Assembly (NCBI RefSeq): GCF_019279795.1
Contig: NC_056750.1
Span: 701,421,475-701,485,474 of the forward strand
Length of the DNA stretch: 64,000 bases
Direction of reading: 5' to 3'
Origin: Protopterus annectens
Taxonomy: Eukaryota > Chordata > Ceratodontiformes > Protopteridae
How positions within the stretch are numbered: the stretch's first letter is position 1; each line of letters opens with the position of its first letter. Shown one piece after another: positions 11,209 through 21,570 of the stretch. Below the pieces are notes generated by a model. It made no database searches. It was given only the letters and a program-made list of their open reading frames with translations, and was not told the origin of the DNA. The position numbers and the translations under genes are program-made.

Positions 11209-14200
11209 AGTTATCATCATCATCTTCTTTCGGCTGTTCCTGTTAGGGGTCGCCACATCGGATCATCTGTTTCCATTTCTTCCTGTCCTCTGCATCATGC
11301 TCTTTCACACCAACCACCTGCATGTCCTCTCTCACCACATCCATAAACCTCATCTTAGGCCTTCCTCTTTTCCTCTTACCTGGCAGCTCCATCCTTAGCA
11401 TCCTTTTCTCAATATACCCAGCATCCCTCCTCAGCACATGTCCAAACCAGCGCAATCTCGCCTCTCTTGCTTTGTCTCCAAACTGTCCAACCTGAGCTGA
11501 CCCTCTAATATACTGATTCCTAATCCTATCCATCCTAGTAACACCAAGTGCAAATCTTAACATCTTTAACTCTGCCACATCCAGCTCTGACTCCTGCCTT
11601 TTTGTCAATGCCACTGTCTCCAACCCATATAACATAGCTGGTCTCACTACCCTCTTGTAGACCTTCCCTTTCACTTTTACTGGTAACCGTCTGTCACAAA
11701 TCACTCCTGACACTCTTCTCCACCCATTTCACCCTGCCTGTACTCTCTTCTTCACCTCTCTTTCACACTCACCATTACTCTGAACTGTTGATCCCAAGTA
11801 CTTAAACTCATCCACCTTTACCAACTGTACTCCCTGCATCCTCACCATTCCTCTACCCTCCCTCTCATTTACACACATATATTCTGTTTTAGCCTTGCTG
11901 ACCTTCATTCCTCTCCTCTCTAAAGCATATCTCCACCTCTCCAGGGTCTCCTCAACCTGGTCCCTACTCTTACTACATATCACAATGTCATCTGCAAACA
12001 TCATAGTCCAAGGGGCCTCCTGTCTAATCTCATCTGTCAACCTGTCCATCACCACTGCAAATAAGAAAGGGCTCAGAGCTGATCCTTGATGTAATCCCAC
12101 CTCCACCTTAAACGTATCTGTCACTCCCACTGCAGTCCTCACCAATGTCACACTACCCTTGTACATATCCTGTACCACTCTTACATACTTCTCTGCCACT
12201 CCCGACTTCCTCATACAATACCACAACTCCTCTCTAGGCACCCTGTCATATGCTTTCTCTAAGTCCACAAAGACACAATGCAACTCCTTCTGACCTTCTC
12301 TGTATTTCTCCAACAACACTCTCAGAGCAAATATTGCATCTGTAGTGCTCTTTCCTGGCATGAAACCATACTGCTGATCACTAATCATCACCTCCCTTCT
12401 TAACCTAGCTTCCACTACTCTTTCCCATATCTTCAAGCTGTGACTGATCAATTTTATCCCTCTGTAATTACTGCAGCTCTGCACATCACCCTTATTCTTA
12501 AAGGTAGGTACCAAAACACTTTTTCTCCACTCCTCAGGCATCCTCTGACTTTCCAAAATTTCATTAAACAATCTGGTTAAAAATTCCACTGCCATTTCTC
12601 CTAAGCACCTCCATGCTTCCACTGGTATGTCATCTGGGCCAAAAGCCTTTCCATTCTTCATCCTCTTCATAGCTGTCCTTATTTCCTCCTTGCTAATCTG
12701 CTTCACTTCCTGAATCACTATCCCCACATCATCCAACCTTCTCTCTCTCTCATTCTCTTCATTCATCAGCCCTTCAAAGTACTCTTTCCATCTACTCAAC
12801 ACACTCTCCTCACTTGTGAGTACGTTTCCCTCACTGTCCTTTATCACCCTTACCTGCTGCACATCTTTCCCAGCTCTGTCCCTCTGTCTAGCCAATCGGT
12901 ACAGGTCCTTTTCTCCCTCTTTAGTGTCCAATCTCTCATACATCTCCTTATACTCATGTCTACTTTCTTCATCTCTTTGACAATCCCACTTCTTCTTTGC
13001 CAGCCTCTTCCTCTGTATACTCTCCTGTACTTCCTCATTCCACCACCATGTCTCCTTGTCTTGCTTCCTCTGCCCAGATGTCACACCAAGCACCTTCCTA
13101 GCAGTCTCCCTTACTAGCTCTGCTGTAGTTACCCAGCTATTCGGTAACTCTTCATTGCCACCCAGTGCTTGTCTTAACTCTTCCCTGAACTCCACCTCAC
13201 AATCACCCTTTTCTAACTTCCACCATTTAATCCTTGGCACTGCTTTCACACTCCTCCTCCGCTTCTTGATCACCAACATCATCCTGCAGACCACCATTCT
13301 ATGTTGCTTAACTACACTTTCCCCAGTCACCACTTTACAGTCTCCAATCTCCTTCAGACTGGCCCTACTACATAGGATATAATACACCTGTGTGCATCTT
13401 CCTCCATTCTTGTACATCACCCTATGCTCCTCCCTCTTCTTAAAATACGTATTCACCACAGTCATGTCCACCCTTTTTGCAAAATCCACAATCATCTGAC
13501 CTTCTGCATTCCTCTCCTTAACACCATACCTACCCATCACTTCCTCATCCCCTCTATTCACTTCACCAACATGCCCATTGAAGTCCGCTCCAATCACTAG
13601 TCTCTCACCCTTGGGTACACTCACCACCACTTCATCCAACTCACTCCAAAATTTTTCTTTCTCATCCATCGCACACCCAACTTGTGGAGAATATGCACTA
13701 ACAACATTCATCATTACACCATCAATTTCAAGCTTCATAAACATCACTCTATCAGACACTGTCTTCACCTCCAAAACACTCTTGGCATACTATTCTGTTA
13801 GAATAACCCCTACCCCAGTTATTCTGCCATCCACACCATGATAGAACAATTTGAACCCACCTCCAGTACACTTGGCCTTACTTCCCTTCCATCTGGTCTC
13901 TTGCACGCACAATATATCAGCCTTCCTTCTCTCCATCATATCAGCTAGCTCTCTCCCTATACCAGTCATACTGCCAACATTCAAAATTCCTACCCTCAGT
14001 ACTACACTCCTAACCTTCCCCCTCTCTTTCTGCCTTCAGGCATGCCTTCCCCTCCTCTTCTTCTTTGGCCAACAGTAGCCCAATTTCCGCCAGCACCCTG
14101 TTGGCTAACAGTACTGGTGGCGGTTGTTGTTAACCTGGGCCTCGACCAATCTGGTATGTAATTATGAAAAGTTCTCCACATCAGTAATTTTTGGCAGAGG

Positions 14201-14301
14201 TTTTATGCTGGATGCCCTTCCTGACGCAACCCTCCCCATTTATCCGGGCTTGGGACCGGCACAGAGAAATGCACTGGCTTGTGCATCCCCAGTGGCTGGG
14301 T
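11209..14301 (-). mobile_element. RTE-type LINE, near full length
   Basis: The minus strand runs from a 5' region (14301 leftward) through one long endonuclease-RT frame to the 3' end GCGACCCCTAACAGGAACAG, then CCGAAAGAAG and a short (ATG)n tail at about 11209-11230. The short repetitive tail and single-ORF layout are typical of the RTE clade. The 5' region includes TGCGTCAGGAAGGGCATCC, a sequence I associate with fish and other vertebrate RTE 5' regions. It abuts a palindrome array at its 5' end. No target duplication could be placed. Confidence 0.92.
11243..13984 (-). pseudogene. RTE endonuclease-reverse transcriptase ORF (two in-frame stops)
   Basis: One frame holds over about 914 codons with only two stops. 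TAG at 13787-13789 follows GVGVILTE, and TGA at 11729-11731 sits where a Trp is expected before NGWRRVSGVICD. The N-terminal apurinic-like endonuclease shows NVGSMTG, VQETRWKG and GADFNGHVG, but the usual QVDYIL reads QVYYIL near 13380, changing a conserved Asp. The RT shows FVDLEKAYDRVP, HQGSALSPFLFA and an intact FADD box (11985-12003). The C-terminal domain reads YGLETVALTKRQ, then RLRWFGHVLRR, and ends RCGDP-stop at 11243. It resembles the RTE protein often mis-annotated as craniofacial development protein 2-like. Confidence 0.93.
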
Positions 14302-14853
14302 TCTGTTGCTTTTTTTAAAGCTGTCTTGCTATGTTAAACTCTTTTAACATAGCGAGACACTTTGTAAAAAGCAACAGAGATCTTGCTTTCTCCATTGCTT
14401 TTTTCAAAACTGTCTCGCTATGTTAAATGGGTTTAACATAGCGAGACAGCTTTAAAAAAGCAACGAGATTCTCTTTTGCTTTTTTTAAAGCTGTCTCGCT
14501 ATGTTAAACTAGCGAGACAGTTTGTAAACAGCAACGAAGATCTTGCTTTCTCCGTTGCTTTTGCCCACAGCTCTGATGTACTGCGTAAGCATACGCATGC
14601 GCAGTACATCAGAACTGCCGCAGAATACCAGACAGCTGCGGAAGGGCAGCAAGGAGGCATTTTACAATGCCATTATTTAAGAAAAGTAATTTTTTTTTTC
14701 TTAAATAATGTCATTGTATAATAGCAATAACCCACTTCTGGGTGTGGGTAATGCTGGATTTACCCATGGTTGTCTTTGTTTGGCCACTTGGGCCCTCCTG
14801 ACCAAACCACACCAACCGGGTAAATCCATTACCACCAGCATGTATTGCTATAG
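14302..14853. repeat. Array of six consecutive palindromes
   Basis: Inverted repeats follow one another: 14302-14378, 14395-14463, 14476-14534, 14573-14612, 14657-14724 and 14719-14853. The first three are copies of one hairpin with arms of about 30 bases (TTGCTTTTTTTAAAGCTG then TCTCGCTATGTTAAA), separated by a repeated spacer GATCTTGCTTTCTCC. The fourth has CTGATGTACTGCG arms, the fifth CAATGNCATTATTTAAG arms, and the sixth GGTAATGCTGGATTTACCC-like arms of about 50 bases. The array begins exactly where the RTE element ends. Confidence 0.85.
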
Positions 14854-15544
14854 TACAACACACACTGGTGCTGTAATCTGTGTTATAAAATCCTTCAAGC
14901 ATGTAACTGAACTATATTACATTTCCTATTTGAACTGATTCATGTTCATCTATTTTTACTTAATTGTAATACTTTTGTTCGAATACTTTTGGACTGAGAC
15001 TGAAATTTGGTCCATTGAAATCAAAACTTTCTGCCTGAAAACAAGTTAAAATAAAAACAAAATTATTATGACAGGTATGAAATCAAATTTTCACAAAATG
15101 TGTTAAGAACATCCCTACCACATTTCTTTATGGTTTCTAGTCACTCAGAAAGATTACACCAAGTGTACATGTAGTCTACACTTTGTGGTAACCTTTATGA
15201 ATCCCTGTCTGTATTTAAAGCTGCAAGAAAATCAGTAGGAAAACTAAAATTAGGAGGAAGAAGGTGTGAGTTATGCCTGTTGTCTGTTCACTAGGAGCAC
15301 TGTATACTTAGTGTAGCCTTTATTTAATCCTGGGGTTGGTTAAACCATAAGACATTCATTTAAACTGGCACATGTATGTCGTGTGCCTTGATTAGCATAC
15401 CATTGCAGGAATTTCTTAACTGTGCAGTTCTAATATGTTACCATTACTAATATCCAAACAAGACTCCAAGGATACAGACTCATAGCACTGGGCTTTTTCT
15501 TTTCTGTTTTGTTTGCCTCTTTACCTGCCAACCAGTCTGGCATT
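14854..15544. other. Unassigned AT-rich stretch
   Basis: No convincing frame or repeat. Confidence 0.5.
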
Positions 15545-15737
15545 AAGCACAGAGATTAAGGATATGAGTTGTTAATTTGCTGATTCCTGTACTCCAGGAT
15601 TTGATTTCTTCAGCCTGTACTACCTACTGTGTGACTGAGAGGATCACTTAATCAACCAGAGATCCCAGATCACCCCTGAAAAAGGGACATTGTATCCAAT
15701 AGGCTTACCTTGTTAAATAAAATAAATAAATAAATAA
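15545..15737 (+). mobile_element. Old tRNA-derived SINE with a CORE/MIR-like middle
   Basis: The left part has weak A-box (GATTAAGGATATG) and B-box (GGATTTGATTTCT) similarity. The middle, CTACTGTGTGACTGAG then GATCACTTAATC, resembles the MIR/CORE segment. The right end is GCTTACCTTGTTAAATAAAA with a TAAA-repeat tail of the L2 kind. Assignment rests on short similarities remembered from the family. Confidence 0.6.
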
Positions 15738-15837
15738 AGCCATACCTTCCAGATCTTAACCCTGTTCATTCCTCTGCCACTGTACCTCTGATATACTGCT
15801 TACTTACAATTTATTTAAAATATAATGATTTCCATAT

Positions 15838-16045
15838 GCAAACAATTATGTGGCTCCCTGCTGGAATTTTAAAGACAGAAAATAAGCAAAGTAAGCAATT
15901 TTATTTTCTTTCTTTGTGTCTGCACTTATATTTTAGGCATTTAGATCTGTCTTCTGCAGTGTCTGCCCTGTTTTTCCTATTTAAATACTGCTTTGATTTT
16001 CTGTTTTGTGAAATCTGTAGGCCTGAAATTTTGGGGCTACCAGAG

Positions 16046-16129
<84 letters not shown>

Positions 16130-16870
16130 ATCTAGTGAGAGCGTGATATACAGCGGATCCAGGGAAAGACTTTAAACACTTAGGTTTAAGATTTCTCTTC
16201 TTTGTCAATGATTGTTTTTCTTCATTGACTATTATTTAATGCATAGCTTTGTAGCCTTACCTGAACTTTCAAAACGTTTCTGGAAGCATTTGCAAGCAAA
16301 CAACTATTTCGCTCCCTAAGCAAGGGAAGTCATTTTGTTTTCTTTGTTTGTGTCTGCATTTATTTTTTAGTCAATTGGAGCTGATTCTTCACTGCCTGTT
16401 CTGTTTTTGCAATTTAGTTACAGTTTTGATGTTCTGTTTTGAGAAATCGGTAGACCTGATGTTTTGGGACTGGCTGAGAGTGTGTATGCCTAACTGAGAG
16501 CTTGATGTATAGCTAATCCAGGGAAATAAACTTTTAAGACTTGGACTTTCACTTATTCTTCATAGGTTGTTTTGCTTCATTGACTGGTATTTAATACGCA
16601 ACTGTGTAGCCTGGTCTGGTCTTTTAATAAAGCTTGGGCATCATTTGCTAGCAAACAATAATTTGGCTCCCTGTTGGTGTTTCAAAACCAGAAAAGAAGC
16701 AAATGAAGTAATTTTAGTTTCTTTCTTTTTTTGTGCCTGCACTTATATTTAGCCACCTACATCTACATTCATCAGTGTCTGTTCTCTTTTTGCAATTTAA
16801 TCGCTGCTTTGATTTCCTGTTTTGAGAAATCTGTAGGTCTTACGTTTTTCCCATCCAACTATTTCCTGAT
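15838..16870. repeat. Long-period tandem repeat, three copies (~355 bp unit)
   Basis: Copies start with GCAAACAA...GGCTCCCTG-like sequence at 15838, 16296 and 16651. Each continues through a T-rich block with TGTGTCTGCAC and TTGAGAAATCTGTAGG. The first spacing is 458 and the second 355. Most of the difference is the (TG)n run inside copy one, which lies where copy two reads GAGTGTGTATG. The third copy is incomplete and fades near 16870. Confidence 0.8.
16047..16127. repeat. (TG)n microsatellite
   Basis: About 81 bases of pure TG. Cys/Val or His/Thr open frames across it are artefacts. Confidence 0.98.
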
Positions 16871-17398
16871 GTGTATTTTAAACTTGGTGACTTTTGAGTT
16901 GCGCAGCCCTACTCTAAATTTAACTTTAGAAGCTCCTCCCCGTCTTAGCTCATTTTACTGGGCACGGTAAGATCAAATTGAGAAGGCCTTCCCCTTAGAC
17001 TCATAAAGCATGTGTTAGCTTCTGTTTCATATCACCTCAGTCAGTTAATGCACATTGAAGTACTCTGAGTTTTATTCCCTTCTTTCCAGTTTATTTTTGA
17101 AATCTGTAACACCTGGGATTAAACTACCAATCACTGGAGAGCTTGCAAACTGCTTTTCAAGTATCTGCTTGGGATTGGGATCAATGCTTCTATTTTGCTC
17201 CTGGTGAGAAAAGGAGCAGTGAATCATTGTATTATTTCTGAAGACTGCTACCATATTTTCAAATTATTTATTGTATTTTTCTGCATATTTTCACTGTAAA
17301 TTGTATTTGCTTTGCCTTGGTCTAGCTGCTACTAGTGTGTTTGAAATTGTGTTTATTGTATTTCATTTACTATACTTCCAGTTCGTTATTTAACTGAC
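16871..17398. other. Unassigned stretch between two tandem repeats
   Basis: No frame, known element or clear copy of either neighbouring repeat. Confidence 0.45.
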
Positions 17399-18225
17399 CA
17401 CTACTGTTTTACTGTGTTTACAGAGCACCAAATACTTTTGGTGAAAAATGACCTGTCTTGTCTAAGTGTTGCTTTCTAAACTGTTTGCATTAAAATATAC
17501 TTGCTGGAGGGTGATTTACCCAGGGAATAAGTTTTTTTATTGTTGCATTGTACATGAGTGCTTTTTTTTTAGGTGTTTTTAAATGAAGAGTACCAGATCA
17601 TCCATTGTTTTTCAGAAGTTGTTTGCCTTGTCTTTCTTGATGGAGTAGCCCTCCAGAAGAGCTGAAAGTGTAGTTGTTTATTGGTCATTGGGTTCAGGAA
17701 TTAGATTTCAGTTCTTTTCTCTTGCTGTAAATTGGGAGCATTTACATAGCTCTGTGCTCATTCCATAGAGCTCCAAAGAGCTTGATGTCCTCACCTTTGA
17801 GGGAGAAGGGTTTCCACTGTATCCAGTGCCATCCAGGCAAAGACAAGTTATTGAATTTGATTTACTGCACTTATACATCATTAGACAAGTTTTCACTACT
17901 GTTTCACTTCATATACAATACGTTTGGTGTAAAAATCACCAGTCTTCTCTAAGTGTTCTTTATAAGCTATTTGCATTAAAATCACCTTGCTGTAAGGTGT
18001 TAAAGCCAGGGAGTAATCTGTTTTGTTGTTGCGTTGCACTTAAGGGTTCCTTTTTCGCTATATTTTTACATTATGAGAACCAGATCATCCATCTTGTGGC
18101 AGAATGTGGTTGCCTAGTCTTTCTGAGATGGAAAGCAGAAAAGCTCAAAGTTTTTGCTGTTTACTAGCCTAACTGCTCAGGAGTTAGATTTCATTTTTTT
18201 CTGTTGCTATAAATTAGGTGCATTT
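17399..18225. repeat. Two-copy repeat with ~495-bp period
   Basis: Blocks 17399-17745 and 17894-18225 share the same order of landmarks: CACTACTGTTT, a TTTGGTG-AAAAAT stretch, TCTAAGTGTT, TTTGCATTAAAAT, CAGGGA, CCAGATCATCCAT, TTAGATTTCA and TAAATT-GG-GCATTT. They are separated by about 150 unique bases. The similarity is moderate, so this is an old duplication. Confidence 0.75.
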
Positions 18226-18499
18226 GTGTCGAGCTGACCCATGTGCAGAGGCAGTTGACAATGCCCTGTCCATATGCAAATGCTTGGACAGTAAAGTTTA
18301 CCCGTATAACTAGTATTAGAGCTGTATCCTGTAACTTAGGGAGGCATTGTGCAGGGTTAAGCTGAAAGCAGCTAGCCTACACCTATAACAGCACTAACAC
18401 TATATCTTAGCACTATTTAACTTCTATAACCCTATATATCACCTTAGGAGACCTCTTTATAACCCAATCCTCAAACCATAATATCCTACCTAATACAGA
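18226..18499. other. Unassigned stretch before the first CR1
   Basis: Possibly CR1 5' region, but not readable as such. Confidence 0.4.
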
Positions 18500-21400
18500 G
18501 TCAGACAACATGGATATCCTATTTTCAAATTTTTCTGCAGCTAGCTTGGTAAGTATGAGCATACTGACACAGCAGTTGTCTCATGTTCACAGACAGCCTC
18601 TCAGTCCTTAAAGAAACTAACAGCATATGAAAACAATGTACATACACAATTTCCTTTGAGGCAATAATCTTGCATACAAACAAGGTTGTCAAGACCAAAC
18701 CTCAAAGACCTCCTAATCCTACAACTGGCAACACCTGTCCTTAACAATCTCGAAAGTACACAGCAAAAGCAATATTAAATACCACACATATGCTTACACT
18801 GAATGAACACTTTATCCAGGACTATTGTCATAGGGGACTCCATTGTACAACATATAGATGCCCCACTCACTAGACTGAACAAAGAATAGAAATAGTGGTT
18901 CGCTGCCTATCTGGAGCCAGGATCCACCAGGTTATGCACACACTCAAGTCACTACACCACAGCTACCTGTATGACTCTGTCACAGTCCATTTTGGTGTAA
19001 ATGACCTGAGACATACCTCACTGGTCCATATGAAGAGAGATATTATGGATCTGTCTGAATATGTATATCTCAAACAGTACATTGAACAACATTCTACTTT
19101 CACCAAGGATGATGTCTGACTTTAATAACTGGCTTAGCTTCTGGTATCATTCCAGAGGTATTCAGTATTTCCCATCATAAGAGGACATGGTTAACAGGCC
19201 ACATTGATTTGCAAAAGGTGATCTGCACCTGTCTCCACTGGACTTATGCATATTAGTTAAAATTTTATCCACCCCTTAACGCCTTTTTAGGCAATGCCAA
19301 ATTGACAAAACTACCAGCTTAGCAAATAAAACCCAAAGGCGCCTAAAGGTGTTATTGCACAATGTTAGGAGCCTTAACTAGAAACTCTGCACCCTGCAAT
19401 TGTGCTCACTCTAGAAAATCTAAATATCTGTGCCATTAAAGAGACATGGTTTAAAGCCACAGAAAGTACTCCAGCAGTGCAAGGCTTCAGTGCCTTCCAC
19501 ACATTTAGACCATCAAACAGCCACATAGACAGGGACAAAAGGTGAAAGTGTCTTGATCAGTTTTAGTAACAAGTATACCTCTAGACTGGTTAAACAGGAT
19601 GATGCCCTGGAGTTCATCCATGTGGAAATCACTACAGATAAAGTCCCTTACCATATCTTAGCAAGTTATAGGTCACCATCTGTGACCCAAGAATCCCATA
19701 ACTTGCAACTAGACCTGCTAGAGGCACTCACCATCCAGTCAAATACCCTATTCATGGGGGATTTCAACTACCCATCTATAGACTGGGAAACATACACTGC
19801 CTCCATCTGCAGGCACAATGTTTCCTGGTCTTTAACACAAATACCCTTGAAATGATAGTGCACACTCCAGCTAGAGGTTCAAACTTTGTGGACCTAGTAC
19901 TCACCAGTATGGTAGATTGCTGCAATCCCCCCCCCCCATGTCATGTCCTCACTAATGAGGTGGGATCACAAATTTGTCTCCTTCAAAATAAAAATCAACA
20001 TGGAAAATCCAGCAAAACCTGTAACAGTTAGGGATTATTCTTAAGCAAACTACAGCCTGTTAAGTGACAGTTTGTCAAAACTCAGTGTCCCTCTGAACCT
20101 GGAGTTCACAGCAACCTTTACAGAATTGTTCACAGAGATTTTGTACAACCATGTAAATGGCTACATAGATGCTGTACCAATCAGAAACAAGCCCAAAACA
20201 AACCCCAAAGACAAAACACACTGGTGAAATCCTGACCTAAGCAGGGTATATAACAAAAGGAAAAATGTCATGGCCAAAATCACAAACACAACTTTCATAA
20301 TGACAAGAGCTTACTAAACAGGAAATTAAGAGGACTAATTAAATCCAGCAAGGCCAATTATGAGGTCAAGATAGTCTTTCAAGCTAAAGATAACCACAAG
20401 GCCTTCTACAGCTATATCCAAAACGTTAAAAGTAACACACAGCAGTGTGCTGAACTGGTGGTAAATAATACTATCTTCACTGAGCAGAGTAATATAGTGA
20501 ATATTCTAGCTGACAAATTCAGCTCTAACTTCGCCCCCCACACATACTCTCCCCCTGTGAAATATTCACTAGTATAACCTCCCCAACTATTAGCAGGGAA
20601 CAGGTCATGGCAGCATTCACTAAGGCCATATACACAGCCACAATGGGCCTAGACAATATCACAGAGTGCCTCCTAAGTAGTATGAAACATGACCTATCAG
20701 GACCACTTGAGCCACTTTTCAACTACAACCTCAAAACAGACTATGTACCATGTAAATGCAGAGCTATTAGTCTGACTAGTCTAATATGCAAAGCCATGGA
20801 ACAAATTATCATGGAAATGATCAACAAAGGCATTTACAACATACAGGCACTTGGCCCATTCCAGTTTGGTTTTGTCAGAGGAAGGTCATGCCTACTTAAC
20901 TTGGTAGACTTCTTTGAGATACAATACTGCACTCAGTTATTGTTGACAAACTCACTGAACTAGGCATAAATCCCTACGTAACTCACTGGATTGTCAGCTG
21001 GCTCACAGATAGGAACCAAAAGGTCAGAATTGGCGAGACGACCTTCACCAAGAAACCAGACACCAGAGGAATATCTCTGGGCTCAGTGCTGAGATCACAC
21101 CTTTGTGGTATCTACTGTCTATTCTCTGAGGTTTAGGCTAATGTCAAGGGCTTCTGGTTCACCAAATCATAGATTCCCCCATGACACTAACATTCTGCAA
21201 GAGGGTTTAAATCAGACAAATGACTGGTGCCAAAGTCATGGATTAAAACTCAATGCCCAGAAGGGCATTATACTGCTGTTTGGAAAACTCCATTGATAAG
21301 ACTCTCCTAAGAGTTGACCCATTAGTTAAGGATCTGGTAACATATGTACACAGTAATCTGGCCTTTAACCAACACATAGCTAAAGTAATAAGAAAATCAT

Positions 21401-21570
21401 TCCTTGACACCCAACGTATAAGTAAGGGTATAGCATCCAGGTCCAAGGAAGTTATAGAACCACTTTACTCAGTCCTTATTAGACCCATCACTGACTACAA
21501 TGCCTCCTTCAGCAGGTACTTTACCAGGCATATGCAACAGATGGTACGCAGAGGTTACTCACCAAGAGAA
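18500..21570 (+). mobile_element. CR1 LINE, copy 1 (3'-truncated)
   Basis: Plus-strand CR1 with parts of ORF1 and ORF2. In ORF1, TIVIGDSIVQH (about 18823-18855) and CLSGARI...VTVHFGVNDLRH (18900-19015) match the GDS and GxND blocks of the SGNH esterase-like domain known in CR1 ORF1. In ORF2, LFMGDFNYPSIDWE (about 19750-19792) is the endonuclease, AISLTSLICKAMEQII and FQFGFVRGRSCLLNLVDFFE are RT, and SKGIASRSKEVIEPLYSVLIRP is the CR1 C-terminal region. Stops and frameshifts abound. The copy ends abruptly inside the C-terminal region near 21570 and joins the endonuclease of copy 2. Confidence 0.9.

Noticed and set aside
13056-13382. Plus-strand frames across the RTE
   Set aside because: They are antisense shadows of the minus-strand RTE ORF, as are 11895-12089, 13578-13841 and 13851-14078.
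11243-13774. Host gene for craniofacial development protein 2-like
   Set aside because: That database name is commonly attached to RTE-type LINE proteins; the endonuclease-RT layout and the RTE 3' tail show it is a retroelement.
14150-14301. HDV-like self-cleaving ribozyme at the RTE 5' end
   Set aside because: Such ribozymes are known at some RTE and R2 5' ends and GGATGC/GCATCC could pair, but I could not form the nested double pseudoknot by eye.
14302-14534. CRISPR-like array
   Set aside because: Repeated hairpins with short spacers superficially suggest one, but the spacers are themselves repeats, the setting is vertebrate retroelement DNA and no cas-like gene exists.
18895-19119. Independent host esterase gene
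   Set aside because: The SGNH-like blocks are followed by a CR1 endonuclease and RT on the same strand, so this is CR1 ORF1.
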